Assembly (NCBI RefSeq): GCF_029784135.1
Contig: NC_073744.1
Location: 30,672,981-30,736,980 of the forward strand
DNA length: 64,000 bases
Direction: 5' to 3'
DNA from: Toxorhynchites rutilus septentrionalis
Lineage: Eukaryota; Arthropoda; Insecta; Diptera; Culicidae
The translations under genes and the position numbers were made by a program. The notes below the pieces were generated by a model. That model was not told the DNA's origin, searched no databases, and saw only the letters and a list, made by a program, of their open reading frames with translations. Shown here in pieces: positions 1 to 10,960 of this stretch. Numbering within the stretch: position 1 is the first letter of the stretch; each line of letters begins with the position of its first letter.

Positions 1-93
1 GCGTTGATTTTTCACAAAGATACGGCATGTCAAAAAACACTTTAAAATTTCGACCTCGCCACTCTGTTCCTCTAATTTTGTTGTTGAGTGTAG

Positions 94-231
94 TTCAACG
101 TTAAGGTGAATGTTAATTCAAGATTTTTGAAGACTCTAATTGAAGGATCACCAGGAATTGTACAAAATGATATTGCAGCAAATTTAAAAAAGGTAGAAGA
201 TGGGTATCAAAGAACAATTTGTAGGAAGTAA
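94..231 (+). other. Weak open segment of 45 codons ending in TAA
   Basis: An open frame runs from 94 to a TAA at 229-231. Its residues (for example GIVQNDIAANLKKVEDGYQR) look more protein-like than neighbouring frames. There is no in-frame ATG near its start, and a TAG sits just upstream at 91-93. I do not recognise the product. It could be a decayed element fragment, part of an exon or chance. Confidence 0.15.
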
Positions 232-249
232 AACGGAATTGGAGACTGT

Positions 250-269
250 ATATAATCGAGTCCGCCCTG
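250..269. repeat. Pogo-type terminus, family i (right end)
   Basis: The motif TATAATCGAGTCCG is followed by a terminal CTG. The same motif and terminus recur at 33287-33360, 57045-57093 and, inverted, at 60361. Only the end is visible here and no matching left end was found. The flanking dinucleotide is CA rather than TA, so this copy is decayed. Confidence 0.45.
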
Positions 270-824
270 CACGGCCCAATGAAGCAAATGCAGCAATAGT
301 GTCGAGTCCTTCTAATCCGACTACTAATCCTACAAAGAAGAAAACCATTCTTATGCAACAATATCAATCCACAATCAGTTCCGCAAAACCATCACTGAGT
401 CAAACCAACCCAAAGCTATCACGATAAGCTTCCTGCCGCGCACTTCCTGAGAAGTCGCTTCCACTCCGGTCCGCAACAGATTGATAAATAAGCAGCTCAT
501 AACTTCAACAAATCAGCAACATTCAAGGGTATTTAGTCAAAGTCTATCATCAATAAAACACACACAGCGAGCCGCTCGGGACGGAGGAGGCAATGCAAAA
601 AAGAACGAAGAAATAAAAGCGCAAACCGAAGTCATAAAAATCTCCGAATGTGTTTCTCCCGGATCGCTTCCTATCCGTTCTCAAGATGGAAAGGAACTTG
701 GCTCGGCTCGACGCTTCTTATCTATCTCTCTCGTTCTCCTTTCGTCAAGTTTTAATGTGTATTTACGCGCGGCACGACTTCCCAATATGCGCCGCATCCC
801 CTGATTCCACGCCAAGATGCAGTT

Positions 825-839
825 GCTGCTGCTGCTGCT
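825..839. repeat. (GCT)5 trinucleotide run
   Basis: A short pure GCT run in the non-repetitive island. Similar CAG/GCT or GAC runs occur in the islands at 35288, 58940 and 59100-59300. It is not in a convincing coding frame. Confidence 0.7.
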
Positions 840-1660
840 AGGTTGCAAAAATGCAAGCCCTTGAAAACGGCAGTCCTTGGCAGCGCCCACATTCACACAC
901 AAACAGCGCTCATCCCGCACCCCCTGCTGCTGGTAATAGAATTTATTTTAGAAACTGACCTACAGCAATCGCTCTTCTGTTACGGCACTGCCGAAGCGAT
1001 CTTTGCAAATAAACTCTATAATAACAACATAAAATCCGAAGGAGCAAGCAGAATGGGACAAAAAAAATGCGAGTGAATGCTCAATAAAAGAAGCAGCTGA
1101 GCAGTCGTTTCGTTGCCGAATTGCCGGCGGTTTGCGGGGCCGTGGCAGCGGGAAAGGTAGGGGGTGACCAGAGGAATAACTAAGATATCTAAGGATCTCC
1201 CCAAACATCAAGGCGAAGAGGAATGAGTGGCAACACTCCACTAATACTGTCGGGGCATGGGGGTAGGTAGGGCAGGAGAGAGACCGAGAGTCGAGCCAAA
1301 ACGAACTTCCCGAGCCAGGAGGAACAGTACGAACCGAAACGATGAATAAACAAATAAAAATATACTCTCCTCGTCATAAGAATGAACCGGCAATAAAACT
1401 GGCAAAAGAAGCCACCGGTCTGAAGACGAAGTGTTTTTGTTGCCGGGTTGGTTGGTTGGTTGTCGGGGGACTGGGTGTGGAATGCTCCTTTTTCGACAAT
1501 CAAGCTACAAATTATGACCCAACCAAGGAGGGTGTAAGATTTGGCAGGCAATTAAGGAGCCATCACTGTACAAACGCTGCTGTCTGTATGGCACCAAGGG
1601 TGCCGGGAATTAGGGGTGGCCCCGAACAGCGTGTATGTTAATATCATGGCACCTACCTAC

Positions 1661-1761
1661 CAGTGTCATCGACGTGACCTCCATTTCTGTGCCAAAAGTG
1701 CAACCTTGGCAAAGCGGTCCGAATTATTGCCAGATAAAAATCGTTCCGGGAAGTTACGTAC
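1661..1761 (-). other. Candidate exon-like open segment
   Basis: On the minus strand a pyrimidine-rich tract ends in ATTTAG at 1762-1767, giving an acceptor-like site. The 101-nt segment that follows is open in one frame for 33 codons (residues include YVTSRNDFYLAII and LHFWHRNGGHVDDTG). It ends at a donor-like CTG/GTAGGT at 1661/1660. The combination is suggestive but may be chance. I do not recognise the peptide. Confidence 0.18.
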
Positions 1762-2500
1762 CTAAATCGGAGAGAGAAAAGAAACAGAAAGTGAAAAATA
1801 CGATATAATAAAAATTTACTCACTCGCAAATATATAGGAGATACACACAACAGAGTCTTTTATATAAAAACAACTCGGAAGAACCAGATCCTCATGAACA
1901 ACATAGTACCACCGCGTCACCATCCAGCGGCACCATTTCCCCCCGTCCGATGCCCCAATGCCAGTAGCTTTGATTCACGGGGCCAGAGGATGCCGCTTCG
2001 TTTCTTGTGCAAAGTAGAAGGTAGCAATAACAAACAATAAAAAAAAAGTTGGACCATAAAAATGAAGGAAGCCAGTAACTAACACACAAATAATGCCCGT
2101 AAAGCTTTCGCCAGCCAGCCACGTGGGTTTGTTTTGTCTGCAGCATGTACCGGCTACAATAGTGTTGGTAGAAGTGGTATTAGTAGTAGTCGTAGTAGTA
2201 GCAGTGGAAGTAGTTGGAAAGGCACATAAGCGTGCAGACGTCAGAAACGATTAATCTTGTTTGGGTGCATTGATACCCCTTGAGTAGTGACGTGTCACTT
2301 TTATTGCTACGATTGAGCAGTGTTTTGCTTTTGTTTTGCTTCTTCCGGGCGTCTGCATCTTGGAATGTGGGTTGATATTTGGTAGGTGATTAGTTCCGAA
2401 CGGAAATACTTGCAGAGGAACAGTTGGTAAATATAGTGCCCAAGAAAATCTACGCACCATTTCGAACCCCCTAAGCAAGTCACCTAATATTTCCAAACCA

Positions 2501-2955
2501 ATACGGTTTAAATAAAAACACTGACACTGAGCTACACTTGTTTTTTCTCAATCGATAATGTTTAATCATTACATCAAGCTTCAAATTACCAAATATATCA
2601 TAAAATAAAAGAGATGATTTTTGGACATTAAAATTTGATGCGGGGTAATTTACACCGTCTGTGGGAGGTGATTTGGTCCAGTATGTGTTTCATCGAAAAA
2701 AAAAACATACTTACGTTTATGTAAAGTAATTCACGATGATATGACCATCAGCAATCAGCCTGGGTCTTGACCAGATTCCAGACCAGAAAAATTGCATTAA
2801 GACCATTTCGAATTCTGCATGGATCTTTTCACTGTTGTTCGGGCTTTTTCAAACACTTTCGATGCTTGCTCAAAGAAAATCCGTCCTTGATGACCTGCGT
2901 TGCTCTTTCAAGCTCCTCCTTCTTCCAACGTTTTCTGCCCATCCTTTTCTGACGA
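2501..2955. other. AT-rich stretch, nothing recognised
   Basis: No repeat family shared with the rest of the window and no coding signal was seen. Reading frames are short. Confidence 0.4.
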
Positions 2956-3245
2956 AGAACTACGTCTTTCATCAAGAGTGTCAAACCAGAAAACAGGTCA
3001 CATTTTTATGAAATAAAGTTAACGTTAATAACTATTTTGCCGTGAACGGATTCTGGCGATTTACAAACCAAACGAATCGGAAATTCCCTAAGATTTGTTT
3101 GCATATACATTACAATCCCATAGTCTGTATATGGTTTAAATTGATGAAAATTGGAAGCATTCCCATTTCCTCTTACATTTGTTATGTCCATTTGTGTGCC
3201 TTCCCGTACAGAGCTGTCAATAACGAGCAACTTATCGACGATCAA
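2956..3245. repeat. Dispersed repeat A, inverted copy of 41128-41455
   Basis: The segment contains ACTACGTCTTTCATCAAG, an AACAGGTCAC block, a TAACGTTAATAACTATTTT block and TAAGATTTGTTTGCAT. These match 41128-41290 in inverse orientation. The tail from about 3115 (GCATTCCCATTTCC to GAGCTGTCAATA) matches 41345-41455. Its neighbour at 3466-3775 is likewise an inverted copy of 40800-41010, so both blocks belong to one composite repeat of unknown class. Confidence 0.6.
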
Positions 3246-3419
3246 CGAAGGGGAGATCGTAAGATGTAAAGTCTCCGTATCCGGTGAGTATAAACAGTGG
3301 ATCTTGCTGAGGAAAACTTAATTATTCGTGATGACACCGTTGCTGAGCGAGCTGGACGGCGAGGTATCGAATGGTTTTCTCAAGGCAATGGGAGGTGGAG
3401 GAGTAATATGAGGGAAGAA

Positions 3420-3780
3420 TAGAGTTTTCCAAGGGCCTTTTTGAAGGCTAGAGACGAATGAACTGATGAAGTTTAAAGTCTCTTTAATTGAACCAGGAAA
3501 GGTGAACGTTCAGTACCGTTCTAGATACGAAACAATGAACATCGCTTGTTCTTCCTTGTTTTGTGCCATCACATGTCTTCGTTTCGGACTGAGTTGTGGA
3601 CGCGACCAAATTACTCACTCGCTGATGTCTCTGGCATTGCAATCATTGCGTCAAACTGACACCATTGCATTAATGTTTTGAGCTACACAATTGTGTGAGG
3701 AATCATCAAGCTAGGCTATCGTCAGCTCACCAAAAAAATAAATGTTCTGGAATTTTGTATTCTTCTGCAAGCACAAGAAT
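3420..3780. repeat. Dispersed repeat B, inverted copy of 40800-41010
   Basis: TTCTAGATACGAAACAATGA, GGACGCGACCAAATTACTCA and AGCTAGGCTATCGTCAGCTC recur in inverse orientation between 40800 and 41010. The start also carries the GGCTAGAGACGAATGAAC motif seen at 24872 and, degraded, at 57943. The 71-residue frame here is an accident of the repeat: the inverted copy carries a frame in the same place but neither is protein-like. Confidence 0.6.
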
Positions 3781-3924
3781 GAATCATCGAACAATTATCG
3801 TCAAATGATTCTACAATAAAAAAAACATTTCAGAGCGACCAAACTGGTAGAATGGTTATTTTAAAATTTTCGTAGCATTATAAAATAATGTCCGCAGTTA
3901 TAAACAAGCGACTTGAATTAGACT

Positions 3925-3995
3925 ACAGCGTAGTTCTACGTCAACAATGCGGCCATGTCTTGAACACAACCTCTTATAATTTTGTATTTCAGCGG
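3925..3995 (-). repeat. Dispersed repeat C (CGTAGAACTACG family)
   Basis: Read on the minus strand, this gives GTTGTGTTCAAGACATGGCC followed by GCATTGTTGACGTAGAACTA. Near-identical text occurs on the plus strand at 24503-24550 and 37957-38005, and shorter versions occur near 60308, 2960 and 17888. It is probably one end of a MITE family; the other end was not identified. Confidence 0.55.
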
Positions 3996-4142
3996 TATCT
4001 GGAATCAGTTAGACCAAAGAAAATCCTCAAATCTGTCGGACCAATCACCCCACAGAAACGTGTCCATGTCACAACATGTAAAAATAAAAAAAAATAATTA
4101 AAATAAATTAATTTCATTTATTGTTATCAAACCGCACAATAC

Positions 4143-6255
4143 CTGGCTCTCTTCTCAAAATGATCTCTCTTTCCACGATTTTAATATAATACGCTTGGAC
4201 CGTGATGACAGATACGGAGGGGTACTATTGGGGATCAATAAGTGTCACTCATTTTTTAGAATTGTCCTTCCACCTATTGGAGGGATCGAAGTTGTTGCTT
4301 GTCATGCAAACATCAGAGGCAAAGACCTCTGTATAGTCAGCTTGTATTGGCCTCCGAGAGCTGCGGTTAGCCGCAAGCAACTTGTTGACATGTGCTCACT
4401 CCTTCCTGAGCCACGATTAATCTTGGGAGACTTCAACTCTCACGGAACTGCCTGGGGGGAACAGTACGACGACAATCGTTCATCGTTGATATATGACCTT
4501 TGTAACAGCTTCAATATGACCGTTTTGAACACTGGGGAAACAACACGTGTACCTAAACCTCCTGCTAACCCAAGTGCTCTTGACCTCTCGCTTTGCTCGA
4601 ATTCACTATCGTTAGATTGCAAGTGGAATGTAATCCAGGATCCCAACGGTAGTGACCACTTGCCAATCAAAATTTCTATCACCAATGGGTTGAATTCTTC
4701 TGAATCAATAAACATGGCATACGACCTCACAAGACACATTGACTGGAAAAAATATGCGGACGCGATTGCTCTAGCCATCAATTCCAGAGATGGTTTGCCT
4801 CCATTGGAGGAGTATTACTTCATTTCTCGTTTGATATATGACAGCGCGGTTCGCGCTCAAACGAAACCCATCCCAGGTTCCACTATTCGTCGAAGGCCTC
4901 CCAATCCATGGTGGGATGGCCAGTGTTCCAAGCTTTATGGAGATAAATCGAATGCATTTAAAGCTTTTCGGAAACGTGGAACCCCTGAAAATTTTCAGAC
5001 GTATTTGGACCTTGAAAATCAATTTAAAAACTTGATCAAAGGGAAAAAACGTGCTTATTGGCGAAATTTCGTGGGAGGTTTATCACGAGAAACGTCAATG
5101 AAAAAATTATGGAAAGTGGCTCGAAACATGAGAAATCGCTCTTCATCCAATGAAAGCGAAGAATATTCACATCGATGGATTTTTAATTTTGCACGAAAGG
5201 TTTGTCCCGATTCCGCTCCAGTGCAAAGAATTATTCGAGATATACCACAAGATAGGTGCGATCTTGATTCCGAGTTTTCGATGGTAGAATTCTCTCTTGC
5301 TCTCCTTTCTTGTAACAATTCTGCTCCGGGATCGGATCGAATTAAGTTCAACTTGCTGAAAAATCTCCCTGATGTGGCGAAACATCGCTTGTTGAACTTA
5401 TTCAATCGGTTTCTGGAGCATAATATTGTTCCAGATGATTGGAGACAAGTACGAGTTATAGCTATTCAAAAACCCGGAAAACCCGCGTCCGACTTCAATT
5501 CGTACCGCCCAATAGCAATGCTGTCTTGTATACGGAAATTGTTGGAGAAAATTATCTTGTTTCGCCTTGATCGATGGGTTGAAACGAATGGCCTACTCTC
5601 AGATACACAATATGGGTTCCGCAGGGGCAAGGGGACGAATGATTGTCTTGCGTTGCTTTCTTCAGAAATTCAAATGGCTTACGCCGAAAAAAAACAAATG
5701 GCTTCAGTATTCTTGGACATAAAGGGGGCCTTTGATTCTGTTTCAATAGAGGTTTTGTCAGACAAATTACAATCTCGGGGTCTGCCGCCTCTATTGAATA
5801 ATATGTTATATAACTTGCTTTGTGAGAAACATTTGAACTTTTCTCACGGAGATTCGGCAGTAAGTCGGGTCTCTTACATGGGACTCCCCCAGGGCTCATG
5901 TTTAAGCCCCCTTTTGTACAACTTCTACGTAAGCGACATTGACAATTGCCTTACACAAAATTGCAGCCTAAGACAACTTGCAGATGATGGAGTGGTGTCT
6001 GTCGTAGGATCAAACGAATCCGACCTGCAAGAATCCTTACAAGATACTTTGAACAATTTTTCAACCTGGGCCATTGGGCTAGGGATCGAATTCTCCACGG
6101 AGAAAACAGAGATGGTGGTTTTTTCTAGGAAGCATAAACCAGCAAAACCAAAGCTTCAACTTTTGGGTAAACCGATCACTCATGCTATGTCATTCAAGTA
6201 TCTTGGGGTCTGGTTCGACTCTAAATGTACTTGGGGGCCCATATTAGGTATCTGA
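4143..6255 (+). pseudogene. LINE ORF2 part 1: endonuclease and reverse transcriptase
   Basis: The frame is open from the truncation point at 4143 to a TGA at 6253-6255. The endonuclease part begins at its TWLSS-like motif. Counting from 4195, it shows GDFN near residue 78 and SDHLPI near 153, typical of AP-like endonucleases. The reverse transcriptase shows FLDIKGAFDSV (about 507), LPQGSCLSPL (about 564) and LADDG (about 596), the catalytic aspartate pair. The first methionine at 4195 is internal, not a true start. A one-base loss in the G run at 6232-6237 shifts the frame: protein-like sequence continues in the next frame from 6234. The role in the intact family is nicking target DNA and reverse transcribing the element RNA. 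Confidence 0.9.
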
Positions 6256-7691
6256 GTAAAAAATGGCAACAAAGAATAAACTTTCTGCGTACAATTACCG
6301 GCACCTGGTGGGGAACCCATCCCGAAGATCTTATAATGTTGTATCGAACAACTATTCCCTCAGTGATGGAGTATGGCAGTTTCTGTTTTCAAACAGCTGC
6401 CAAAACACACCTCATTAAACTCGAGCGAATTCAGTATCTTTGTCTCCGTATCGCGTTGGGATGTATGCCCTCAACGCATACCATGAGTCTCGAGGTTTTG
6501 GCAAGCCTACTCCCACTAAAAGATCGCTTCAATTTATTATCTCTTCGGTTCCTCATCCGGTGTAAGGTTATGAACCCATTGGTGATCGGAAATTTTGAGC
6601 AGCTGATCGAGCTAAATTTTCATTCTGGATTCATGAGCTCATATCATGAATTCGTCTCCATGCAGGTTGATCCTTCTTCGTATATTCCCAACCGTGTTTG
6701 TTTTCCTGACTACATCAATTCCTCTGTGCATTTTGATCTGTCCATGAAGCAGGATATCCATGGAACATCAGATTATCTTCGATCGAGGATCGTTCCAACG
6801 ATCTTCGATGCAAAGTATGGGGATATCAATTGTGATAATATGTACTTTACTGATGGGTCCTCTATGAACGAGTCCACAGGATTTGGAGTGTTCAACGAAT
6901 TTTTTAGCACCTCACACAGTCTTCAGAATCCTTGCTCAGTGTATATTGCTGAATTGGCAGCGATACACTGGGCGCTGGACAGCGTCGCCTCACGACCTGT
7001 TGAACACTATTACATTGTAACGGATAGTCTTAGCTCTGTCGAAGCTATCCGTTCAGTGAGGCCGGAAAAGCACTCGCCGTACTTCCTTGAGAGAATACGA
7101 GAAATTTTGAGTGCTTTATCCAGACGCTGTTATGTCATTACCTTTATCTGGGTCCCTTCACATTGCTCAATTCTGGGTAATGAGAGGGCTGACTCATTAG
7201 CAAAGGTAGGTGCAATTGAAGGCGATATATATCAGCGTCAAATCGCCTTCAATGAATTTTATTCTTTAGTCCGCAAAAATACCATAGTTAACTGGCAACG
7301 CAAATGGAACGAAGATGAATTGGGCCGGTGGCTCCACTCGATTATCCCTAAGGTTAGCCTCAAACCATGGTTCAAAAGTCTGGACTTGAGTCGGGACTTT
7401 ATTCGCACCTTCTCCCGACTCATGTCCAATCACTGTTCGTTAGATGCGCTACTCTTTCGTATTAATCTTGCCGACAACAATCTTTGTGTTTGTGGCCAAG
7501 GTTACCACGACATCGAGCACGTTGTTTGGTCGTGCGAGCTGTATCCTGTCGCCAGATCGAATTTAAAAAACTCCCTTCGGGCCCGAGGAAGACAGCCCAA
7601 TGTGCCGGTGAGAGATGTGTTGGCTCGGTTAGACCTTGATTACATGTCCCAAATATATGTATTCCTTAAAGCTATCGATCTTCGTGTGTGA
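6225..7691 (+). pseudogene. LINE ORF2 part 2: RNase H and zinc motif
   Basis: This continues the same protein after the frameshift; the meaningful sequence starts at about 6234 (GAHIRYLSKKWQQ). An RNase H domain shows the four expected acidic residues in YFTDGS (about residue 207), IAELAA (242), VTDSLSS (266) and NERADSLAK (320). A cysteine/histidine motif CVCGQGYHDIEHVVWSC lies near 420-437. The same C-terminal motif appears in the related LINE tail at 60896-61115. The stop is TGA at 7689-7691. Apart from the upstream frameshift this part is undamaged, which supports a young copy. Confidence 0.9.
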
Positions 7692-8063
7692 TTGTCCTTA
7701 TACCCTTAGTTTTTCCTTTTCCTTTTCCTTTGTGAGAGATCGGATCCCTTCTTAAGAATAAGATGAAATGTAAATACATATTAGATATAAGATAGGTTTA
7801 AGAATTGAGTGTGATGAGTGTGATTGAGAGTGTGAGTGTGATCATTGTCAACATATCCTCATATCCCCTCCTTTTCCTGAAGAAAATATGTCACCCTTCT
7901 AAACTCGAGTTGACCGCGAGTAATCGGTTTCCTATATTATTAACATTAGAATTAAGGAAAAATGTTTATATACTAGTAACAATACAGTAAGGAGTTCGGC
8001 TCCTTTAAACCTATGTAACTGAGCCTGTAAAAATAAACGATTTAAATAAAAACCGCACAATAC

Positions 8064-8840
8064 ACGAAAAGTTTTTTTAATCAGCGGAAAAATCCTCAAA
8101 ACCACGGTCGGAAAACTCACATTTTTTGGCTGTCAAAGTGCTTACTGTGTTCATGCTACCGTTTCCGTTCATCTGTTTAATTTTTCCAAAGTTTCTTTTA
8201 CGTTAGGTACAAACGGTTCAACAATAGAAGGAGATGACATTATAAAAAATCCAAGTTGAGCCGTGCTTTTTGAGATAAAGGGGTGGTCCACATCTCCCCG
8301 TATGTCCAAATCCTCCCAACTTACCCTACTGTGTAAGATTATGCAGTTTTTTCAATAAAATAAATGGTGTATTTGATAAGGCCTATATGATTTTTTTTTC
8401 TGCACTAGAAATATTGTATTAATTTTTGCATAACCAAGGGCGCAATAAAGTGAGCTTACAAGGCGCCGGCAAACAATGTTTTTGAGGTTAACGAACAGTG
8501 GGAATTATATAACTAGTTGCCACCAGTTCTTCAACTGTTTCAATAGTTTATTTTTTTACAAATCTGGGTTCTTCCTCAGGTAAGGATTATGTTCTCGGTT
8601 AAAGACAGCAATTCAAAACAAATGTCCAGAATAAGTCAATAGGAAAGGCGTCATGTTCCATCAGGGCAACCCGGCTTAAAATGTTGAAATTTTGTCCGGG
8701 CTGGGCTACCCCACTAGCCGTACTTATTAGATATTGCCCCTTTAGATTATAACTCGTTAATGTTCATGCGAAGTGCTCTCAAGGGCAAATATTTTCTCAA
8801 AATCTACACGAACTTCCCGAACAACTCAATAATATACATT
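8064..8840. other. AT-rich stretch, nothing recognised
   Basis: Flanking sequence after the LINE target duplication. No reading frame or repeat shared with other parts of the window was found. Confidence 0.4.
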
Positions 8841-8842
8841 TA

Positions 8843-8906
8843 CAGACCCCGTTCGATTTTGACACGTTTCGTTTTTGGCACGGTTCGATTTTGGCACATG
8901 TGCCAA
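8843..8906. repeat. Pogo-type terminus, family vi (left end)
   Basis: TA at 8841-8842 is followed by CAGACCCCGTTCGATTTTG and then repeated motifs GTTTCGTTTTTGGCACG and GGTTCGATTTTGGCAC. The same terminus occurs at 43302, where it adjoins a pogo/Tigger transposase fragment. No right end was found nearby. Confidence 0.6.
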
Positions 8907-8929
8907 AAACGGTTTTTCTTAAATCCTGT

Positions 8930-9581
8930 TTTTTTTTAGTTTTTCGTCCTACATTCAACCAATTCAAGCTCAACAGAAGAAAGATAATATGATCCTTTAT
9001 GTTGCCAATATAAATGGCTGGAATCGTTTAACTGGTTCCGGAATATGGTCGGAATAAGTTCCGGTAATATATTGAGCATGATCAAAGTAGTACTTAGAAC
9101 CCTACTATGCCCATCATGTGACACCTTTAATTACTCGGGATTTAAAAATAGCCCATTGGTGGTCATATCTGATGGCTAGGTCGTCATAGGCCAAATGCGG
9201 ACCTGTTCCTGTTGCGTTTCGAATACTCCCGGGTTGTAATTCTGTTATTGAACCTCTAACAACTTGGAATCCAAAAAGTAGTCAATTGGTGAACATAATA
9301 GGTGCATACGAAATTTCTGGCCTCATCTGCATGTGCCCCCAACCTCTTGGAAATTCATTGTATCCCCCTGGTACCATTGGAATGTTACTTTCCTAAGATA
9401 AAGGTCGATGGAAACAACAAGGGCTGCCTCTGCGGTTTTTCATCCTGCCACCCCGCATTTATCGAGGTACACATCTCAACAAATACAAAACGTCTCGTAC
9501 CTGAAATTGTTAGTCCATTTATGCTTCACTGCAGCAAGCTATGAGAAGTACAATGTTCACCAAAATCGAACCTTCGTCTCC
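8930..9581. other. No gene or repeat recognised
   Basis: Mixed-composition sequence with short overlapping frames only. It does not match other segments of the window by eye. Confidence 0.4.
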
Positions 9582-9864
9582 TTTTTTATAACCAAAATAT
9601 ATAGTTTTATTAAGGCTCATATGGCGTCAGCCTAACGGGGCCGGGAGTTCAACATTTCGACAATTTTTGCTTACAATTACGTTAGTAATATGTAACCGAT
9701 TACTCGCGGTTGGCTCGAGGTTAGTATTACAAGTGTTCTCATAATTGAGATATTGCAGTCTTCAATGCTCTGTACGTGTGCCGACATGGGATATTCCTAT
9801 TAGGATGCAGCTGACCGTTAATCAGCAACGCCCCCCTAGTCTGTACCCCATATCTAGCGTGGTG
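9582..9864 (-). mobile_element. I-clade LINE family 2, 3' UTR fragment (copy 1)
   Basis: This matches the 3' ends at 31183-31795 and 60377-61115 along its length (landmarks TAAGGCTCATATGGCG, GTAACCGATTACTCGCGG, GCTGACCGTTAATCAGC). The T-rich left border is the A tail of a minus-strand insertion. It is cut off within the 3' UTR, so it has no coding sequence. The cut point carries a 12-bp perfect inverted repeat, listed separately. Confidence 0.75.
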
Positions 9865-9878
9865 CTAGATATGGGGAA
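9847..9878. repeat. Short perfect hairpin at the LINE truncation point
   Basis: CCCCATATCTAG and CTAGATATGGGG flank a 7-base loop (CGTGGTG). The left arm and loop belong to the LINE; the right arm does not occur in the other two copies. It looks like an inverted tip made at the 5' end during insertion. Confidence 0.6.
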
Positions 9879-9929
9879 CAGGATTTTTTTCAAGATAACA
9901 GCACGACGTTTCGCGCAATTATAAGGCAT

Positions 9930-10163
9930 TTGACATCATGTATGTTATTTCACCATTTTCATGTACACCGCAATACCCCCCGCACCTCGTTTGGTGATTT
10001 TTCGATTTAAAAAAAACTTTGACCGCATTGTGCCCCTTTTTCCTAAGTTTCCCTTAATTGAACTGATTTTTTTGCATAGAATGTTTTTTTCGAGGTGGTG
10101 AACATTTTTAAGGGGGAAACTTTTGAAATTCAATATGACCATTTTCATTGGCACCCTACCGTA
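9930..10163. mobile_element. Foldback family FB1, end fragment
   Basis: The segment ends in CATTTTCATTGGCACCCTA, the right terminus of the large foldback element at 13425-15145, and shares its subterminal text (GGTGATTTTTCGATTT, TTTGACCGCATTGTGCCCC, TTGCATAGAATGTTTTTTTC). Only one arm end is present. Confidence 0.65.
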
Positions 10164-10960
10164 CCCCAGGGTTACCATATCTACAGAATAATCTGTGTTT
10201 ATACAGATTTTTCAGGCTTTTTAAAACCAAGAAACTGTAGTTACAGATTACAGATTTTTACAAATAACGCTCCAATATTATTATTGGTTTGATGGCAATA
10301 TTTTTTCCCCACTTCACCTACTTCATAAAATCAATCTCATTCTGACATTCATATGCACCGTGATATTCTTCTTTTCTCATATTCGATATAAGATGTAAAG
10401 ATGCAAAAGTCTGCGTCGAACATGGATCGTTTAGCGTGAATTACAAAAGCATGCTGCATGCGCAAATTAAATGCGTGCTCATACTGACGTTAGATAAATA
10501 TACTTTTTGCTAAGTTATTTTTTTAAGGATTGTTGCAAGAATATCTGAAAGAACCATCGATACGTTTTGGATTACGTCTTTCGAGAATAAATTGGGAGTA
10601 CAAGTTGAAAAACTGAACATTGATCCCTTCACGAAAAATGTTCAGTCCAGCCCAAGCCCTCAATTATTTCTCAATAAATTCTTGATGAATTCATGAAATT
10701 TCGCAATCAATTTGGACACTCCCCATTTATCTATTACTATATTAATGATTAGAAAGTTCAAACTATCTGTCAAGTTAACTTGAATACTTGAAAATAAGAG
10801 ACTAATAGAATTCAGAAACTATCTAGAAATTGGAAATCTTTTGATACAAAAATCTCGTAAATACATCAAGAAATAATTGGGCAGTAAGTGAGTTAACGTC
10901 GCTGATAGCCGGACTTAGTCGAAGTCCAAAAGAACTCGGCAACACGGCAACAGCCGCATC
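10164..10960. other. AT-rich stretch, nothing recognised
   Basis: It begins with a run of imperfect CAGATT repeats at 10182-10260 (ATCTACAGAATAATCTG and similar). That could be the end of another DNA element, but no partner end is visible. No coding signal was seen. Confidence 0.35.

Larger units (their letters stand above)
1..2500. other. Non-repetitive island, no gene recognised
   Basis: Moderately GC-rich sequence, richest at about 550-2250, with no recognisable transposable element except a short pogo-type terminus near 250-269. Reading frames here are short and overlap on both strands, as expected by chance. A short CAG-type run, a weak open segment and one exon-like segment are listed separately. 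It could be host intronic or intergenic DNA. From 2500 the composition drops to AT-rich repeat sequence. Confidence 0.5.
4143..8049 (+). mobile_element. I-clade LINE, 5'-truncated, with target duplication
   Basis: A non-LTR retrotransposon lacking ORF1 and the first part of the endonuclease. It is flanked by a perfect 14-bp direct repeat AAACCGCACAATAC at 4129-4142 and 8050-8063, which fixes both borders. It keeps most of the endonuclease, the reverse transcriptase, the RNase H and a C-terminal zinc motif, then a 3' UTR of about 360 bp ending in an A/T-rich tail (AAATAAACGATTTAAATAAA). The domain order with a terminal RNase H is typical of the I clade. The clean target duplication and nearly intact coding sequence point to a recent insertion that was dead on arrival through 5' truncation. 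Confidence 0.92.

Noticed and set aside
6225..6260. Programmed -1 frameshift in the LINE at the G run
   Set aside because: I-clade ORF2 proteins are normally one frame; a one-base loss in a G run is the simpler reading. Other copies of the family would decide.
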